64,000 nt of DNA from Thiodiazotropha sp040506775 (GTDB lineage Bacteria > Pseudomonadota > Gammaproteobacteria > Chromatiales > Chromatiaceae). Made by a program: the position numbers and the translations under genes. The notes below the pieces were generated by a model. It was not told the DNA's origin and ran no database searches. It saw only the letters and a program-made list of their open reading frames with translations. Every line of letters begins with the position of its first letter. The first letter of the stretch is position 1. The stretch lies in NCBI GenBank assembly GCA_040506775.1, contig JBEVWC010000012.1, positions 62,001 to 126,000 of the forward strand. Direction: 5' to 3'. Shown in pieces: positions 25,995 to 37,063 of the stretch.

Positions 25995-26501
25995 TTATCC
26001 ATCATCCTCTGCATAACGAATTTCGATGATCCAGTATCGGGTCATACCCGCCGGTGTTTCCACATCGATCTGGTCGTCCAATGCCTTCTTGAGCAGTGCC
26101 TTGGCCAAAGGTGAATCGAGACTGATATAGCCGGCCTGCTGATCGATCTCATCCGGTCCCACGATACGGTATTCATGGATTTCACCCGCGTCATTCTCAA
26201 GGGTCACCCAAGCGGCAAAGAAAACCTGTTGACGATTCTCCGGTGGTTTTGCGATGACTTTAAGAACAGGCAATCGCTGCTGCAGGTAACGTATCCGGCG
26301 GTCGATCTCACGCAGTTCTTTCTTACGATAGATGTACTCGGCGTTTTCCGAACGATCACCTTCCGCCGCGGCCGCTGCAAGTGCCTGGGTCACATCGCGA
26401 CGTCGAACCCATAATGCCTGCTGTTCCACACGCAGATGCTCATAGCCTGCACGGGTGATATATGGTGACTTGGCTGGCGCGGGGGGTCTGTAGCGTCCCA
26501 T
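25995..26501 (-). CDS. greB: Transcript cleavage factor GreB
   Basis: A 168-residue Gre factor that rescues backtracked RNA polymerase by stimulating transcript cleavage. The N-terminal coiled coil carries the acidic tip in AAEGDRSENAEYIYRKKELREI, and the C-terminal FKBP-like domain has YRIVGPDEIDQQAGYISLDSP LAKALL. The RYWIIEIRY ending and the EYIYRKKELREID motif are GreB-type rather than GreA. A separate greA lies at 55251. It is convergent with srkA across the repeat array. Confidence 0.93.
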   Translation of the reverse strand: MGRYRPPAPAKSPYITRAGYEHLRVEQQALWVRRRDVTQALAAAAAEGDRSENAEYIYRKKELREIDRRIRYLQQRLPVLKVIAKPPENRQQVFFAAWVTLENDAGEIHEYRIVGPDEIDQQAGYISLDSPLAKALLKKALDDQIDVETPAGMTRYWIIEIRYAEDDG

Positions 26502-26676
26502 GACTTTTCGTTCCCAATCGAGTGTTCGTCATTATTACGGGAATCTTGCAGTCTATCCAGCGTGCTGAATCACATCGGTGCATTACGGGGAAAGGGTGAA
26601 AATTCACCATTGAAAGCAGGATCGGTTACACTACAATCCATTGGGATCACCTAGAAAAAAGACATAAGGGGCTGAT

Positions 26677-29292
26677 GTGGTGAAGACAAGAAAATCCTCC
26701 CAGATAATCGCAAAAATCCTTCTTACAACACTGGTGGCACTGATCATCGCAGCCTGTGGCGGCGGCGGTGGTGGCGGCAGTGATGATGGTGGCGATGACG
26801 GGGGCGGTGATCCCGGCGATTCGACGGGGACTGGCAGCATCAGCGGCCGTTTGATCGTGCCTTCCTACGTGGTGACCGACAGTGACGTCAATGATGTTGA
26901 TACGAACTGGGTTCCCAATCACCCTGCGGGTAACGCGCAAAGTGTACCAAATCCGGTGAATATCGGTGGCTATGTGAATGTGGCGGGAACCGGGGTCGCC
27001 GGGAATTCCTTCAACAGTGGTGATCAGGACGACTACTATCTGGCCAGCCTGACTGCCGGTCAGACACTGCTGCTGAATATCGGCGATCTGGACAATGCGG
27101 ATCTGGATCTGTTCCTGTTTGATACCAACGGCAATCAGGTTGATTCCTCCATCGGTGTCGACAAGTTCGAATCCATCGTGGTGCCCGCTGACGGGCAGTA
27201 CTACATCAATGTGTATGCCTATAGTGGCGCATCGAACTATCTGCTTTCCGTGGGCCTGACTCCGGCTTCAGCACTGCCGCCCGGCGCGTTGAGATTGTCT
27301 GATGACTTTGTGCCTGGTGATGTGTTGGCGAAGTTCAATGACAACACCACCCTGCAGGCCCGCGCTGTGGATCCTGCCATGAGCCAGTTCAACTTTCCCC
27401 AGGGTAACGGCAACAGCATCGGGGTGCAGAAGCTGACCCTGAACAACAACCGGGTATCGGTGGCGGCCAAGTCCGTTTCCGCATCGGGCTTGAACGAACG
27501 GGATCAACTGAAATTCGACACCCTGATGGCCATCAAGCAGTTGAAGGGACGAAGCGATGTGGAATTTGCCGAGCCCAACTACATGGTGCAGCCCACTGCG
27601 GTGCCGAACGACGAGTACTACAATCTGCAATGGCACTATAACCTTATCAATCTGCCACAGACATGGGATGTCACGACCGGCAGCAGCAACGTGATCGTGG
27701 CGGTCATCGATACCGGTATCCTGTTCAATCATCCCGATACTCCTGCCCGCCTGGTCTACGGCTACGACTTCATCTCCTCCACGGACATCTCCGGAGATGG
27801 TGACGGTATTGATAACAACCCGGAGGACGTGGGTGATTCGGTGCAGGCAGGCACGTCTTCTTCTTTCCACGGCACCCATGTTGCGGGTACTGTCGCGGCC
27901 AACACCAACAATTCCATCGGCGTGGCTGGTGTGGCCTGGAATGTCAGCGTCATGCCGATACGAGTGCTCGGTGTGGGGGGTGGCTCCACCTACGATGTGG
28001 CCCAGGGCATTCTCTACTCTGCGGGGCTGTCGAACGATTCCGGCACCGTGCCGGCACAGCGTGCGGATATCATCAACATGTCCCTCGGCGGCGGTTCCGC
28101 CAACGAGACTTCACAGAATGCCATCACCGCCGCGCGTAATGCCGGCGTGATCATCATCGCAGCGGCGGGTAACGAAAACACCTCGCAACTGAGTTATCCC
28201 GCCTCCTATCCCGGCGTGGTTTCAGTGAGCGCGGTCGATCTAAACCGTCAGCGTGCGCCGTACTCCAACTACGGGACCGAGGTGGATATCGCCGCCCCGG
28301 GTGGTGATACCCAGGCGGATCTCAATGGTGACGGCTATGCCGACGGTGTGCTGAGCACTATCGCAGATGACTCTCAGTCGCCTCAGCAGTACGTCTACAC
28401 ATTCTATCAGGGGACCTCCATGGCATCGCCCCATGTGGCGGGTGTGGCGGCGCTCATGAAGTCCGTTTACTCCGATCTTACCCCGGCCATATTCGACAGC
28501 ATGCTGAGTGGCGGTGAGCTGACCACGGATATTGGTACTGCCGGACGTGACGATCTTTATGGTTACGGATTAATCGATGCCTTCAAAGCGGTGCAGGCTG
28601 CGCAACAGCGTGGCGGCGGTACTACGCCGACCGATCCGACCCTGAGTGTGAATCCGAGAACCCTGAACTTCTCCAGTACCCTGCAGAGCGCCACCCTCTA
28701 TGTCGAGGCCCTGGGTGGTGATATAGGCACGGTAACAGTTTCGGAGAATATTGCCTGGCTGTCTGTCAGTGCCGGGCAGGTCGATGCCTCAGGCCTGGGC
28801 ACCTACACACTGACGGTTGATCGTACCGGTCTCGCACCTGCGACCTACTCCGGTGTGGTTCAGGTGGTCTCCGGTGTTTCGACCGTAAATGTGGATGTCA
28901 TCATGCAGGTCTCGGATACCACCATTTCCGGCGATGCGGGACGGCACTATGTCCTGCTGATCAACAACGATACGAATGATGGCACAACGCCCCCGCAGGT
29001 CGCGGTGGAAGCGGAGGGAAGCAATGCATATTACAGCTTCTCCGGTGTACCCGCAGGCAACTACATCCTGGTTGCGGGTTCGGACATGGATATGGATAAC
29101 CTGATCTGTGATGCGGGTGAGTCCTGCGGGGCCTATCCGACACTTTCCCAGCCGAGTGTGATCACCATCGGTTCGAGCAGTCTTAGCAATCTCGATTTCA
29201 CGACCTCCTTCGAGTACCAGTCGCCGACCGGCTCGAATGCTACTGAAACGGATCTGCCTGTTATGATCTATCCGCGTGAGAGTACGGAGTAA
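26677..29292 (+). CDS. Surface-anchored S8 family serine protease (lipoprotein subtilase)
   Basis: An 871-residue protein. A lipoprotein signal ends LIIAACGGGG (Cys27), followed by a Gly/Asp-rich linker. Then come a PPC-type pre-peptidase domain (about 90-195), a propeptide-like region (210-305), and a peptidase S8 domain (about 315-630) with Asp345 (VIDTGI), His398 (HGTHVAGTVAAN), oxyanion Asn499 (AAGNEN) and Ser581 (GTSMASPHVAG). A BACON-like Ig domain (about 650-735, LSVNPRTLNFSS) and a C-terminal beta domain complete it. Two GTG codons (26677, 26680) follow an AAGGGG site. All catalytic residues are present. The next gene starts 6 bp later and encodes a PrcB-like lipoprotein, so the two likely act together at the outer surface. 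Confidence 0.92.
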   Translation: MVKTRKSSQIIAKILLTTLVALIIAACGGGGGGGSDDGGDDGGGDPGDSTGTGSISGRLIVPSYVVTDSDVNDVDTNWVPNHPAGNAQSVPNPVNIGGYVNVAGTGVAGNSFNSGDQDDYYLASLTAGQTLLLNIGDLDNADLDLFLFDTNGNQVDSSIGVDKFESIVVPADGQYYINVYAYSGASNYLLSVGLTPASALPPGALRLSDDFVPGDVLAKFNDNTTLQARAVDPAMSQFNFPQGNGNSIGVQKLTLNNNRVSVAAKSVSASGLNERDQLKFDTLMAIKQLKGRSDVEFAEPNYMVQPTAVPNDEYYNLQWHYNLINLPQTWDVTTGSSNVIVAVIDTGILFNHPDTPARLVYGYDFISSTDISGDGDGIDNNPEDVGDSVQAGTSSSFHGTHVAGTVAANTNNSIGVAGVAWNVSVMPIRVLGVGGGSTYDVAQGILYSAGLSNDSGTVPAQRADIINMSLGGGSANETSQNAITAARNAGVIIIAAAGNENTSQLSYPASYPGVVSVSAVDLNRQRAPYSNYGTEVDIAAPGGDTQADLNGDGYADGVLSTIADDSQSPQQYVYTFYQGTSMASPHVAGVAALMKSVYSDLTPAIFDSMLSGGELTTDIGTAGRDDLYGYGLIDAFKAVQAAQQRGGGTTPTDPTLSVNPRTLNFSSTLQSATLYVEALGGDIGTVTVSENIAWLSVSAGQVDASGLGTYTLTVDRTGLAPATYSGVVQVVSGVSTVNVDVIMQVSDTTISGDAGRHYVLLINNDTNDGTTPPQVAVEAEGSNAYYSFSGVPAGNYILVAGSDMDMDNLICDAGESCGAYPTLSQPSVITIGSSSLSNLDFTTSFEYQSPTGSNATETDLPVMIYPRESTE

Positions 29293-29298
29293 GCGCTG

Positions 29299-29796
29299 AT
29301 GCCGATTGCAAACACTGTATTGAAATGGCTCACGATCACGACCCTGGTGGGAACCATGAGCGGCTGTAACACGCTGACGAAAACTGTAACGGTGATGGAG
29401 GACGGGGTGGCTTGTCGCCAGGTACAGTCACCCGGGATGGTGCTGGTCAAAGGACCGATCATCCGCAGCACAGGCGCCGGAGTGGTACTGAGCAACAAAT
29501 CCCTGAGCCCGTCTGAAGAGTCTTCCCAGGAGGATGACGGTTTCTGGACCGTGCGGGTGGATATGGGAAGCAAACCCTCAGGGGGATTCGGGCTGAAACT
29601 GGTTTCGGACAAACTGGTCATCTCGGATCAGACCGCCCGTTTCGCACTGCAATGGATCGAACCCTCGCCGGGCAGCGTGCAGGCTCAGATGATCAGCTAT
29701 CCCTGTCTCTACCTCAAGGTTGAGAAAGGGGACTACAAGCGTCTGGAAGCCGTTGACGGATCCGGCGTTGTGGTCCACAGCCTGGATCTCCCCTGA
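29299..29796 (+). CDS. Putative lipoprotein with PrcB-like C-terminal domain
   Basis: A 165-residue protein with an N-terminal signal ending VGTMSGCNTL, probably a lipobox (Cys at residue 23, though Met at -3 is unusual). The C-terminal part (about residues 90-150: PSGGFGLKLVSDKLV, QWIEPSPGSVQAQMISYPCLYLKVEKGDY) resembles the PrcB_C domain. PrcB is the small lipoprotein of the Treponema denticola dentilisin complex, whose protease PrtP is also a subtilisin-like lipoprotein. Here the gene follows an S8 lipoprotein by 6 bp, the same combination. The domain call is from pattern recognition and needs a profile search. Confidence 0.6.
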   Translation: MPIANTVLKWLTITTLVGTMSGCNTLTKTVTVMEDGVACRQVQSPGMVLVKGPIIRSTGAGVVLSNKSLSPSEESSQEDDGFWTVRVDMGSKPSGGFGLKLVSDKLVISDQTARFALQWIEPSPGSVQAQMISYPCLYLKVEKGDYKRLEAVDGSGVVVHSLDLP

Positions 29797-29833
29797 GGCG
29801 CTGAGCCGCCTGCGATGACGCGGCCACAATTGC

Positions 29834-29876
29834 CGGGATCCGCTCGGGACGACAAACGCGTTCCGAGCGGATCCCG
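29834..29876 (+). terminator. Hairpin terminator after the protease operon
   Basis: CGGGATCCGCTCGG and CCGAGCGGATCCCG form a perfect 14-bp stem with a 15-nt loop, 38 bp past the stop. No U-tract follows. The stem core GCGGATCC is also found in the phaA hairpin at 9436. Confidence 0.55.
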
Positions 29877-29962
29877 AGTATCTGCAGATTACTCTTCTGT
29901 TTTGGAATCCATTTTGCGGGCTCGTCATGCGGATTGCCATGACGCGATAGGCAACTGCGGCC

Positions 29963-30418
29963 ATGCTTGAGGCTTATACCATCAGAGCCGCTCAGGCCAG
30001 TGATCTTGAAGATATGGTCCGCCTTCTGTCCCAACTATTCGCCCTGGAGCGGGATTTCGACATCGACCCCAAACGACAGCGTGCCGGACTGGAACAGTTA
30101 CTCGCATCAGATATCGCGCAGATCTTCGTGGCGTCACTTCAGGACCGGGTGGTGGCGATGGTCACCGTGCAGCGGGTGATCTCTACCGCTGAGGGAGGGC
30201 CTGTTGCCTGGGTGGAAGACCTGGTGGTCGATGCGTCATGCCGCGGTCAGGGTATCGGCAGGTCACTGCTGGGACATTTGCAGGATTGGTGTGCGGCCAG
30301 TAATATTTCCAGGTTGCAACTGGTCGCTGACCGGGATAACCATGCGGCCCTCGACTTTTATCGGCGGCAGGGTTGGCTTGAAATGAACCTGAACGTGTTG
30401 CGGCACGTGCAGTCATAG
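29963..30418 (+). CDS. GNAT family N-acetyltransferase
   Basis: A 151-residue protein with the acetyl-CoA-binding signature DLVVDASCRGQGIGRSLLGHL (motif A, R/Q-x-x-G-x-G/A) at about residues 88-108. Motif B is the C-terminal ADRDNHAALDFYRRQGW. The acceptor cannot be told from sequence. It stands between the protease pair and a MITE-like repeat. Confidence 0.9.
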   Translation: MLEAYTIRAAQASDLEDMVRLLSQLFALERDFDIDPKRQRAGLEQLLASDIAQIFVASLQDRVVAMVTVQRVISTAEGGPVAWVEDLVVDASCRGQGIGRSLLGHLQDWCAASNISRLQLVADRDNHAALDFYRRQGWLEMNLNVLRHVQS

Positions 30419-30519
30419 GATTGAGCAGCTTATTGTTGCCACAGCAGGGTTCCGACGGGAATCGGAATGACCCCCCTTGAGATGTCAATTGGACGTCTTA
30501 TAACTAAAGGACTTACTAA

Positions 30520-30655
30520 CAGGCTGTTGAAATACGCTCAGATGTGTACGTGGTGAGGCGAAATTCACCGAAAAGCGCAGTATACAAAACTCAATGAGCA
30601 ACTTGAGGCGGATTCAAACACAGAATCGTACCCTCTGAAGAGCCTTTCAGCAGCC
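30520..30655 (+). repeat. MITE-like palindromic element, copy 2
   Basis: Begins CAGGCTGTTGAAATACGCTC and ends TTTCAGCAGCC. Its interior (GAGGCGAAATTCACCGAAAA, GAGCAACTTGAGGCGG) aligns with copy 1 at 21685. It ends about 15 bp before the start codon of the next gene. Confidence 0.75.
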
Positions 30656-30670
30656 AGTTAAGGGATGAAT

Positions 30671-31078
30671 ATGACCATGTTAGCGAAACATACCGACACC
30701 CCTCTGGACGCACCCCATCCTGCCGCCGTCGGTATCGAAAAGGTGGTGCTCGATCCGATACAAATCGACTGTGTAACCGCGACCATGCTGTCGATACTGG
30801 ATAACCAGTGCAAACTGGACCTGGAAGAGCAGTTGGCCTGGATGGCGATCTATTCGGTGGTCCGCGATCGGGGTGGGAAGATCTTCGATCAGACCGTGCA
30901 TCAGACCATCGACCGGGTAAGGGAACAGGACGATCCTGTCATGAACGCGCGGGTTCATGAACTCCACGAGTATGCTGAAAAGCATATACCCAGACCGGTC
31001 ATGAACCACTTCAAACGGTTCCTCGCAGAGTCCTTTCACGGTTTCAGCAGCGAATCCGGCACAAACGCTTGGCACTGA
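30671..31078 (+). CDS. Hypothetical protein
   Basis: A 135-residue soluble, mostly helical protein. The ATG at 30671 has AAGGG 6 bp upstream; an ATG at 30665 is too close to it. Visible features are ILDNQCKLDLEEQLAWMAIYSVV and repeated His-containing segments near the C-terminus (ARVHELHEYAEKHI). No family is recognised. A MITE-like repeat immediately upstream must carry, or separate the gene from, its promoter. Confidence 0.6.
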   Translation: MTMLAKHTDTPLDAPHPAAVGIEKVVLDPIQIDCVTATMLSILDNQCKLDLEEQLAWMAIYSVVRDRGGKIFDQTVHQTIDRVREQDDPVMNARVHELHEYAEKHIPRPVMNHFKRFLAESFHGFSSESGTNAWH

Positions 31079-31111
31079 GGCCGGGTTTCTAGCTTCCAGC
31101 CGATTTCCATT

Positions 31112-31303
31112 CTCGTTCCCACGCTCCGCGTGGGAACGCAGACTGTGGTAAATGGGCGCTCACTGAGAACGATCCACACAACAAGGTTAGGGTATGCATT
31201 CCCACGCAGAGCATGGGAACGAGAAAAGGTTATGCATTCCCACGCAGAGCATGGGAACGAGAAAAGGTTGGGGCATGCGTTCCCACACGGGGCCTGGGAA
31301 CGA
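31112..31303. repeat. Cluster of GTTCCCACGC palindromic repeats
   Basis: Four units: GTTCCCACGCTCCGCGTGGG at about 31115, two units of a 38-bp direct repeat starting ATGCATTCCCACGCAGAGCA at 31194 and 31232, and a degenerate unit from 31275. The family is shared with 13441-13533 and 55771-55882. No gene lies in 31079-31332. Confidence 0.8.
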
Positions 31304-31332
31304 CAGGGAATCAGTAGGGAGTATCGGTTGTC

Positions 31333-31887
31333 TCAGGGCGCTGACGCGCTGTAAGGCAACCACATCAGAGCGGGTTCTTCACCCTCTTTCAAGATCTGCT
31401 TGAGCAGCACGTTTCCCCGGCTGGTATCCCAGCGCAGGATCACATCCCGATCACCACCCGGGGCGTCTGCGTTCTCCCGTACCGGTTGACCCATCTGCTG
31501 CAGAAGTTGCTGAATCAATTGGTCGTGGTAGATGCGGCGATAGCCGATGCGTACACCGCTGATCCACTCATCGCGAAAGTAAACTGCGATAAAATGCGCC
31601 GGTATCGCATTGAACACACCGATCTTGGCTGCACACAGTCGATTGCCGAAATCGGTATTGGTAACCTGACACTTCCAGTCAATGTCAGGGAACACCTGAT
31701 GCAGTTCCTGCTCGGTGAACCGGTCATCCAATGCCTGCAGATTGAACTTGATCTCTTCTTCTCCCCAAAGGAACAGCACCACCGAGTCGGTGCGCCGCTG
31801 CCCGTCTTCGGTAAAGATCAGCCAATAGATGGGAGCGATGACGATGATGAAGGCCATCAGGCGTTTGTAGAGGGGGTTTAACTTCAT
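31333..31887 (-). CDS. Membrane-anchored protein of unknown function
   Basis: A 184-residue protein with one N-terminal transmembrane helix (LMAFIIVIAPIYWLIF, residues 10-25) and a basic cytoplasmic start (MKLNPLYKRL). The remaining roughly 155 residues are probably periplasmic, with a predicted cysteine pair (WKCQVTNTDFGNRLCAAKIG). No family is recognised. It is downstream of acs on the same strand, but a terminator (32034-32060) and a 188-bp spacer separate them. Confidence 0.7.
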   Translation of the reverse strand: MKLNPLYKRLMAFIIVIAPIYWLIFTEDGQRRTDSVVLFLWGEEEIKFNLQALDDRFTEQELHQVFPDIDWKCQVTNTDFGNRLCAAKIGVFNAIPAHFIAVYFRDEWISGVRIGYRRIYHDQLIQQLLQQMGQPVRENADAPGGDRDVILRWDTSRGNVLLKQILKEGEEPALMWLPYSASAP

Positions 31888-32033
31888 TGTGTATTCGAAT
31901 TTTTAATTATGAATTTTGAATTGATGTGTGCGTGGGACGCACGCTTGATTGATTGGAAAATTGAGATCAAACAACGCGCGCGAAGCGCACCACAATTAAA
32001 AATTAACAATTCAAAATTCAAAATTATCAACAT

Positions 32034-32060
32034 AGGAGGCCGCCTGTCTGGCGGCCTCCT
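32034..32060 (-). terminator. Terminator hairpin after acs
   Basis: AGGAGGCCGCC and GGCGGCCTCCT form an 11-bp GC-rich stem with a TGTCT loop, 16 bp past the acs stop. The flanking DNA (31890-32030) is AT-rich with repeated AAAATTCAAAATT-like tracts. Confidence 0.75.
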
Positions 32061-32075
32061 GTGTTGATCGCCCAT

Positions 32076-34022
<1,947 letters not shown>

Positions 34023-34187
34023 GGGTTGCTCCTCAACGAAGTTGTAGATGCTTATAGGGGTGCGGGAACACGCGCGTAACGCGTTGTGTGACCGTCCCTT
34101 GTTGTAATGCTGCAGGACTCAGGTGGTACGGGTCCTGTCGCTGTATTCTGGTTATTTCCGGTCTCGAACTCACCATTCTATTGCCTG

Positions 34188-34880
34188 TTAGCGGGTAAGG
34201 AAACGGCTAAGCTGACATTGTTTCGGCTGGGGAACCATTTCCGAGGCCATGGCAAGAAACAGTTCCGCGGTGGCGAGTGCGTCACTCAGGGCATTGTGCG
34301 CCTTGTAATTCGGCAAATTGTATCGGGGCCGCAGGTTGAACAGACGCAGGTCACCGGGTTGTATGGTGTGGTTACGCCGCTCGAACAGGCGCTGCGCCAG
34401 GACCAGGGTGTCGATGGTGCGGATCATGAACGGGGCACCGTAGAGCTTGCGGCAGGCGGCATCGATGAAGTTCTGCTCGATCGAGGCGTAGTGGACCAGC
34501 ATGACCTTGCCGGCCAGCCGGCCCAGCAGTTCCGGCATGGCCTCCTCAAGGGGAATCCCGGTGGCGGCCTGATCGTCGGTGATCTGGTGGATCACCGCCG
34601 ACTCCTCCGGAATCTGCCCATCGATGGAGATCAGCTGGTGGCGGGAGCTCTCCAGCTTGACGCTCATGTGACGGATCTCCACCAGTCCGTAGCTGAGAAT
34701 TTTGTCCTTACGCGGGTCGAGTCCGGTGGTCTCCAGATCCAGGGCGACGATGACCAGGTCCTCGCACTGGGTGTCCTTTGCGGTCAACGGGGTCGAGAGG
34801 TAATCATACAGGGCGCCGGGCATGCTCTTCGAGAGCGCACGCTTGCGCAGGGTCTCCAGGCTGAGAAATCGCTGCAGCAT
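34188..34880 (-). CDS. DEDDh 3'-5' exonuclease domain protein
   Basis: A 230-residue DnaQ-like exonuclease. Exo I is VALDLETTGLDPRKDKIL, Exo II lies in HYASIEQNFIDAAC, and Exo III is YKAHNALSDALATAELF. It is not the replicative epsilon subunit: it has an extra N-terminal helical segment (about 40 residues) and no clamp-binding tail. Its start overlaps the stop of the DUF294 protein by 1 bp (34880), so the two are translationally coupled. That pairing recurs beside acs/actP genes in other gammaproteobacteria. Confidence 0.88.
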   Translation of the reverse strand: MLQRFLSLETLRKRALSKSMPGALYDYLSTPLTAKDTQCEDLVIVALDLETTGLDPRKDKILSYGLVEIRHMSVKLESSRHQLISIDGQIPEESAVIHQITDDQAATGIPLEEAMPELLGRLAGKVMLVHYASIEQNFIDAACRKLYGAPFMIRTIDTLVLAQRLFERRNHTIQPGDLRLFNLRPRYNLPNYKAHNALSDALATAELFLAMASEMVPQPKQCQLSRFLTR

Positions 34881-36748
34881 CAGCGGAATCTTCCGCCCTG
34901 GTAACGGTTTTCAAGGGTTTCCTGCATATCCTGAATGACCCGGAAGGCATCCTTGAGATGGCGGCGTTCCAGATCCGACAACTCGGAAGGCGCCAGGTAG
35001 TTGTCGGCGCGCATCCCCTTGCGGATCTGCTCGGCCTGGTGGTTGATGCGCATACTGGCGATGAACTCCAGAGCGTCGACCAGGTTTTCCCCCATCTCCC
35101 GGCTGACCACGGTGGTTTCCGCAGCGGCCTCGATTCGCTCGGTGGTGTTCACAGGCTTCAATCCCTGAGTGAGGGCAAAGACCCGGGCCACATCGGTGAT
35201 CGGCACGATACCCCGATGCTTGATATCGAAGGTGTCGTCGTGTTCCCCGTCATGGATCAGCACGAAGTTGCGGAAGAAACCCAGGGGCGGGCGGTGCTGC
35301 AGGGCGTTGGCGGCCATATAGGCGGTGAAGATGCCGTTGCCGCGAGTCTTGTTGAGGATCTCCTCCTGCAGTTCCTTGAACAGCTCTTTGTCTCCGTAAA
35401 CCGGGCGCAGGTCAAACCAGATGCTGGAGAGCATCAACGCCATCGGGTCGGGCTTGTTGATCCAGGTGTTGAAATACTTGCGCCATATCGCGAGAGGCTG
35501 ACGCCATTTCGGATTCGACGCCATGGCGTCACCGGGACAGTAGATGAAATGACAGGCATTCAGACCGTCGGTAACCCGCTTGGCGAGGGTTTCGAAATAG
35601 GGCTCATGTTCCGCTTTCATCTCGTCGGAGATGAGCAGGGCGTTGTCCTGGTCCGAATGGGAGGTCTGCTCACGGCGTGCCTGGGAACCACCGCACATCC
35701 AAACATAGGGTACCGGGGGCGGACCCAGCTCTGCCTCCGCCATCTCGATCAGGCGGGTGGTCATCGAATCGGTGATGCTGGAAATGGCGTCACCGATGTG
35801 CAGTGCCGAGGCGCTGGAATTGGCCAGCTGGAACTGCAGTTCCGGCAGGCGTTCGCTCACCGCGGCCAGGTCCTCGATGGTCTCGGCCTTGCGCACATCG
35901 GTGGCCAGGTAAGCGGAGTTGGTGGTCTGGTGGCGCGCCAGATCGGTAGCGGTCAGCATACCCACGACTTTGTGATTGCGCAGTACCGGCAGGTGATGCA
36001 CATGCAGTCGGGTCATGGTCATCAGGGCCTGAATCGCCAGGGTGTTCTCCTGGATCGTCTCCAGATCGGCGGTCATGATCCGGCTGACCGGCTCCTCGGG
36101 GGACAATCCCACCGCGACGCAACGTTTGCGCAGATCCCGGTCGGTGATCATGCCGACCAGATTCTCCCCATCCATCAACATCACCGAGGAGACGTTCTTT
36201 TCACTCATCAGCGCGGCGGCTTCGCGGATCGAACTCCCGGAGTCGATGACGATCGGGGTCTTCTTGATCAGATGTGAGACCTCAACGGTCATCTGCGCGA
36301 TGCTGCTGGTTTCGTTGTTGTCCTGCAGGGTGCGCACCGCCTGTTTCAGCCGGTCTCGGATCGAGTCGGTAAAATGCTGGTCGAAGGCGGGTACCGACTG
36401 ACGCAGCCCTCTCAGGTATTTGCAGGCGAGCTGGTAGAGCAGGGTGTCCTCGGTGGCGACTCCCCGGGTTGCACGGCCGAAATCGATCAGCTGGCAATCG
36501 GTGGTGTAGATATCGCCTTCACCCAGTTTTTCCACCAGGTTGCCGTCCTCATCCAGGAGTTCCACGGCGCCACTGCGCAAAATGTAGATGTAGGTGCGTT
36601 CCGCATCCGCGGGGGGGAAACTGCTGGTGCGCCGAAGGTAACGGATTTCGAGCATCTTCGGCAGTTCATTCAGCCTATCTTCCGGAAGCATGTCGAAGGG
36701 GGGACGCTGTGCCAGAAAATCACGAATCTCGACCAGTTCGATTTCCAT
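34880..36748 (-). CDS. cNMP-binding, CBS-pair and DUF294 nucleotidyltransferase-like protein
   Basis: A 622-residue signalling protein, starting MEIELVEIRDFLAQRPPFD; a longer frame to 36838 adds residues outside the family. Order: cNMP-binding beta-roll (about 15-125), a pair of CBS domains (about 165-280, VIDSGSSIREAAALMSEKNV and MTADLETIQENTLAIQALM), DUF294 with GGSQARREQTSHSDQDNALL (nucleotidyltransferase-like GS...DxD), and the DUF294 C-terminal domain. The family resembles GlnD-type sensors and may sense adenylates. The partner exonuclease is encoded immediately downstream. The enzymatic activity is not established. Confidence 0.88.
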   Translation of the reverse strand: MEIELVEIRDFLAQRPPFDMLPEDRLNELPKMLEIRYLRRTSSFPPADAERTYIYILRSGAVELLDEDGNLVEKLGEGDIYTTDCQLIDFGRATRGVATEDTLLYQLACKYLRGLRQSVPAFDQHFTDSIRDRLKQAVRTLQDNNETSSIAQMTVEVSHLIKKTPIVIDSGSSIREAAALMSEKNVSSVMLMDGENLVGMITDRDLRKRCVAVGLSPEEPVSRIMTADLETIQENTLAIQALMTMTRLHVHHLPVLRNHKVVGMLTATDLARHQTTNSAYLATDVRKAETIEDLAAVSERLPELQFQLANSSASALHIGDAISSITDSMTTRLIEMAEAELGPPPVPYVWMCGGSQARREQTSHSDQDNALLISDEMKAEHEPYFETLAKRVTDGLNACHFIYCPGDAMASNPKWRQPLAIWRKYFNTWINKPDPMALMLSSIWFDLRPVYGDKELFKELQEEILNKTRGNGIFTAYMAANALQHRPPLGFFRNFVLIHDGEHDDTFDIKHRGIVPITDVARVFALTQGLKPVNTTERIEAAAETTVVSREMGENLVDALEFIASMRINHQAEQIRKGMRADNYLAPSELSDLERRHLKDAFRVIQDMQETLENRYQGGRFR

Positions 36749-37063
36749 AGGTTCGCTCGAATGATGCCGTTGTTTGAAGCTGAGGTGGTGAGCCCCGTGG
36801 TCGGATGTTATCAGGATGCTGCTGAGGGGATTACCCATGACCCTGGGTGTGAGGCATCCTGTGCAGGCAAAGCAACAACACGGACAGCCCGGGCGGGTCC
36901 CTGAAATCGTCGAACCGTTTGAAACACTCCACCGGGAAGCTGAAAAATCTCAACGGATTGATCGGAAATGAAGGCTGACCGGTCAATGCGTGGAGACTCT
37001 TCCGAGTCCAGGAAAAAGGCCCCGCCGAAGCGGGGCACCAATTACTGCTTTATTATTTTCGAA
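36749..37063. other. Intergenic spacer between the DUF294 gene and the symporter
   Basis: A 315-bp spacer that must contain the promoter for the DUF294-exonuclease pair and the terminator of the symporter operon (37013-37036). No coding region or further structure is evident. Confidence 0.5.
37013..37036 (-). terminator. Rho-independent terminator after the symporter gene
   Basis: On the minus strand GCCCCGC TTCG GCGGGGC is followed by CTTTTT, 27 bp past the stop. Confidence 0.9.

Noticed and set aside
25380..26029. Three 140-186-codon frames across the CCCGGG array
   Set aside because: The 162-bp period is divisible by three, so frames stay open in several phases; the repeats are the explanation and no SD is present.
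31194..31303. CRISPR array
   Set aside because: Only two exact 38-bp repeats, without unique spacers or cas genes; the units are palindromic intergenic repeats.
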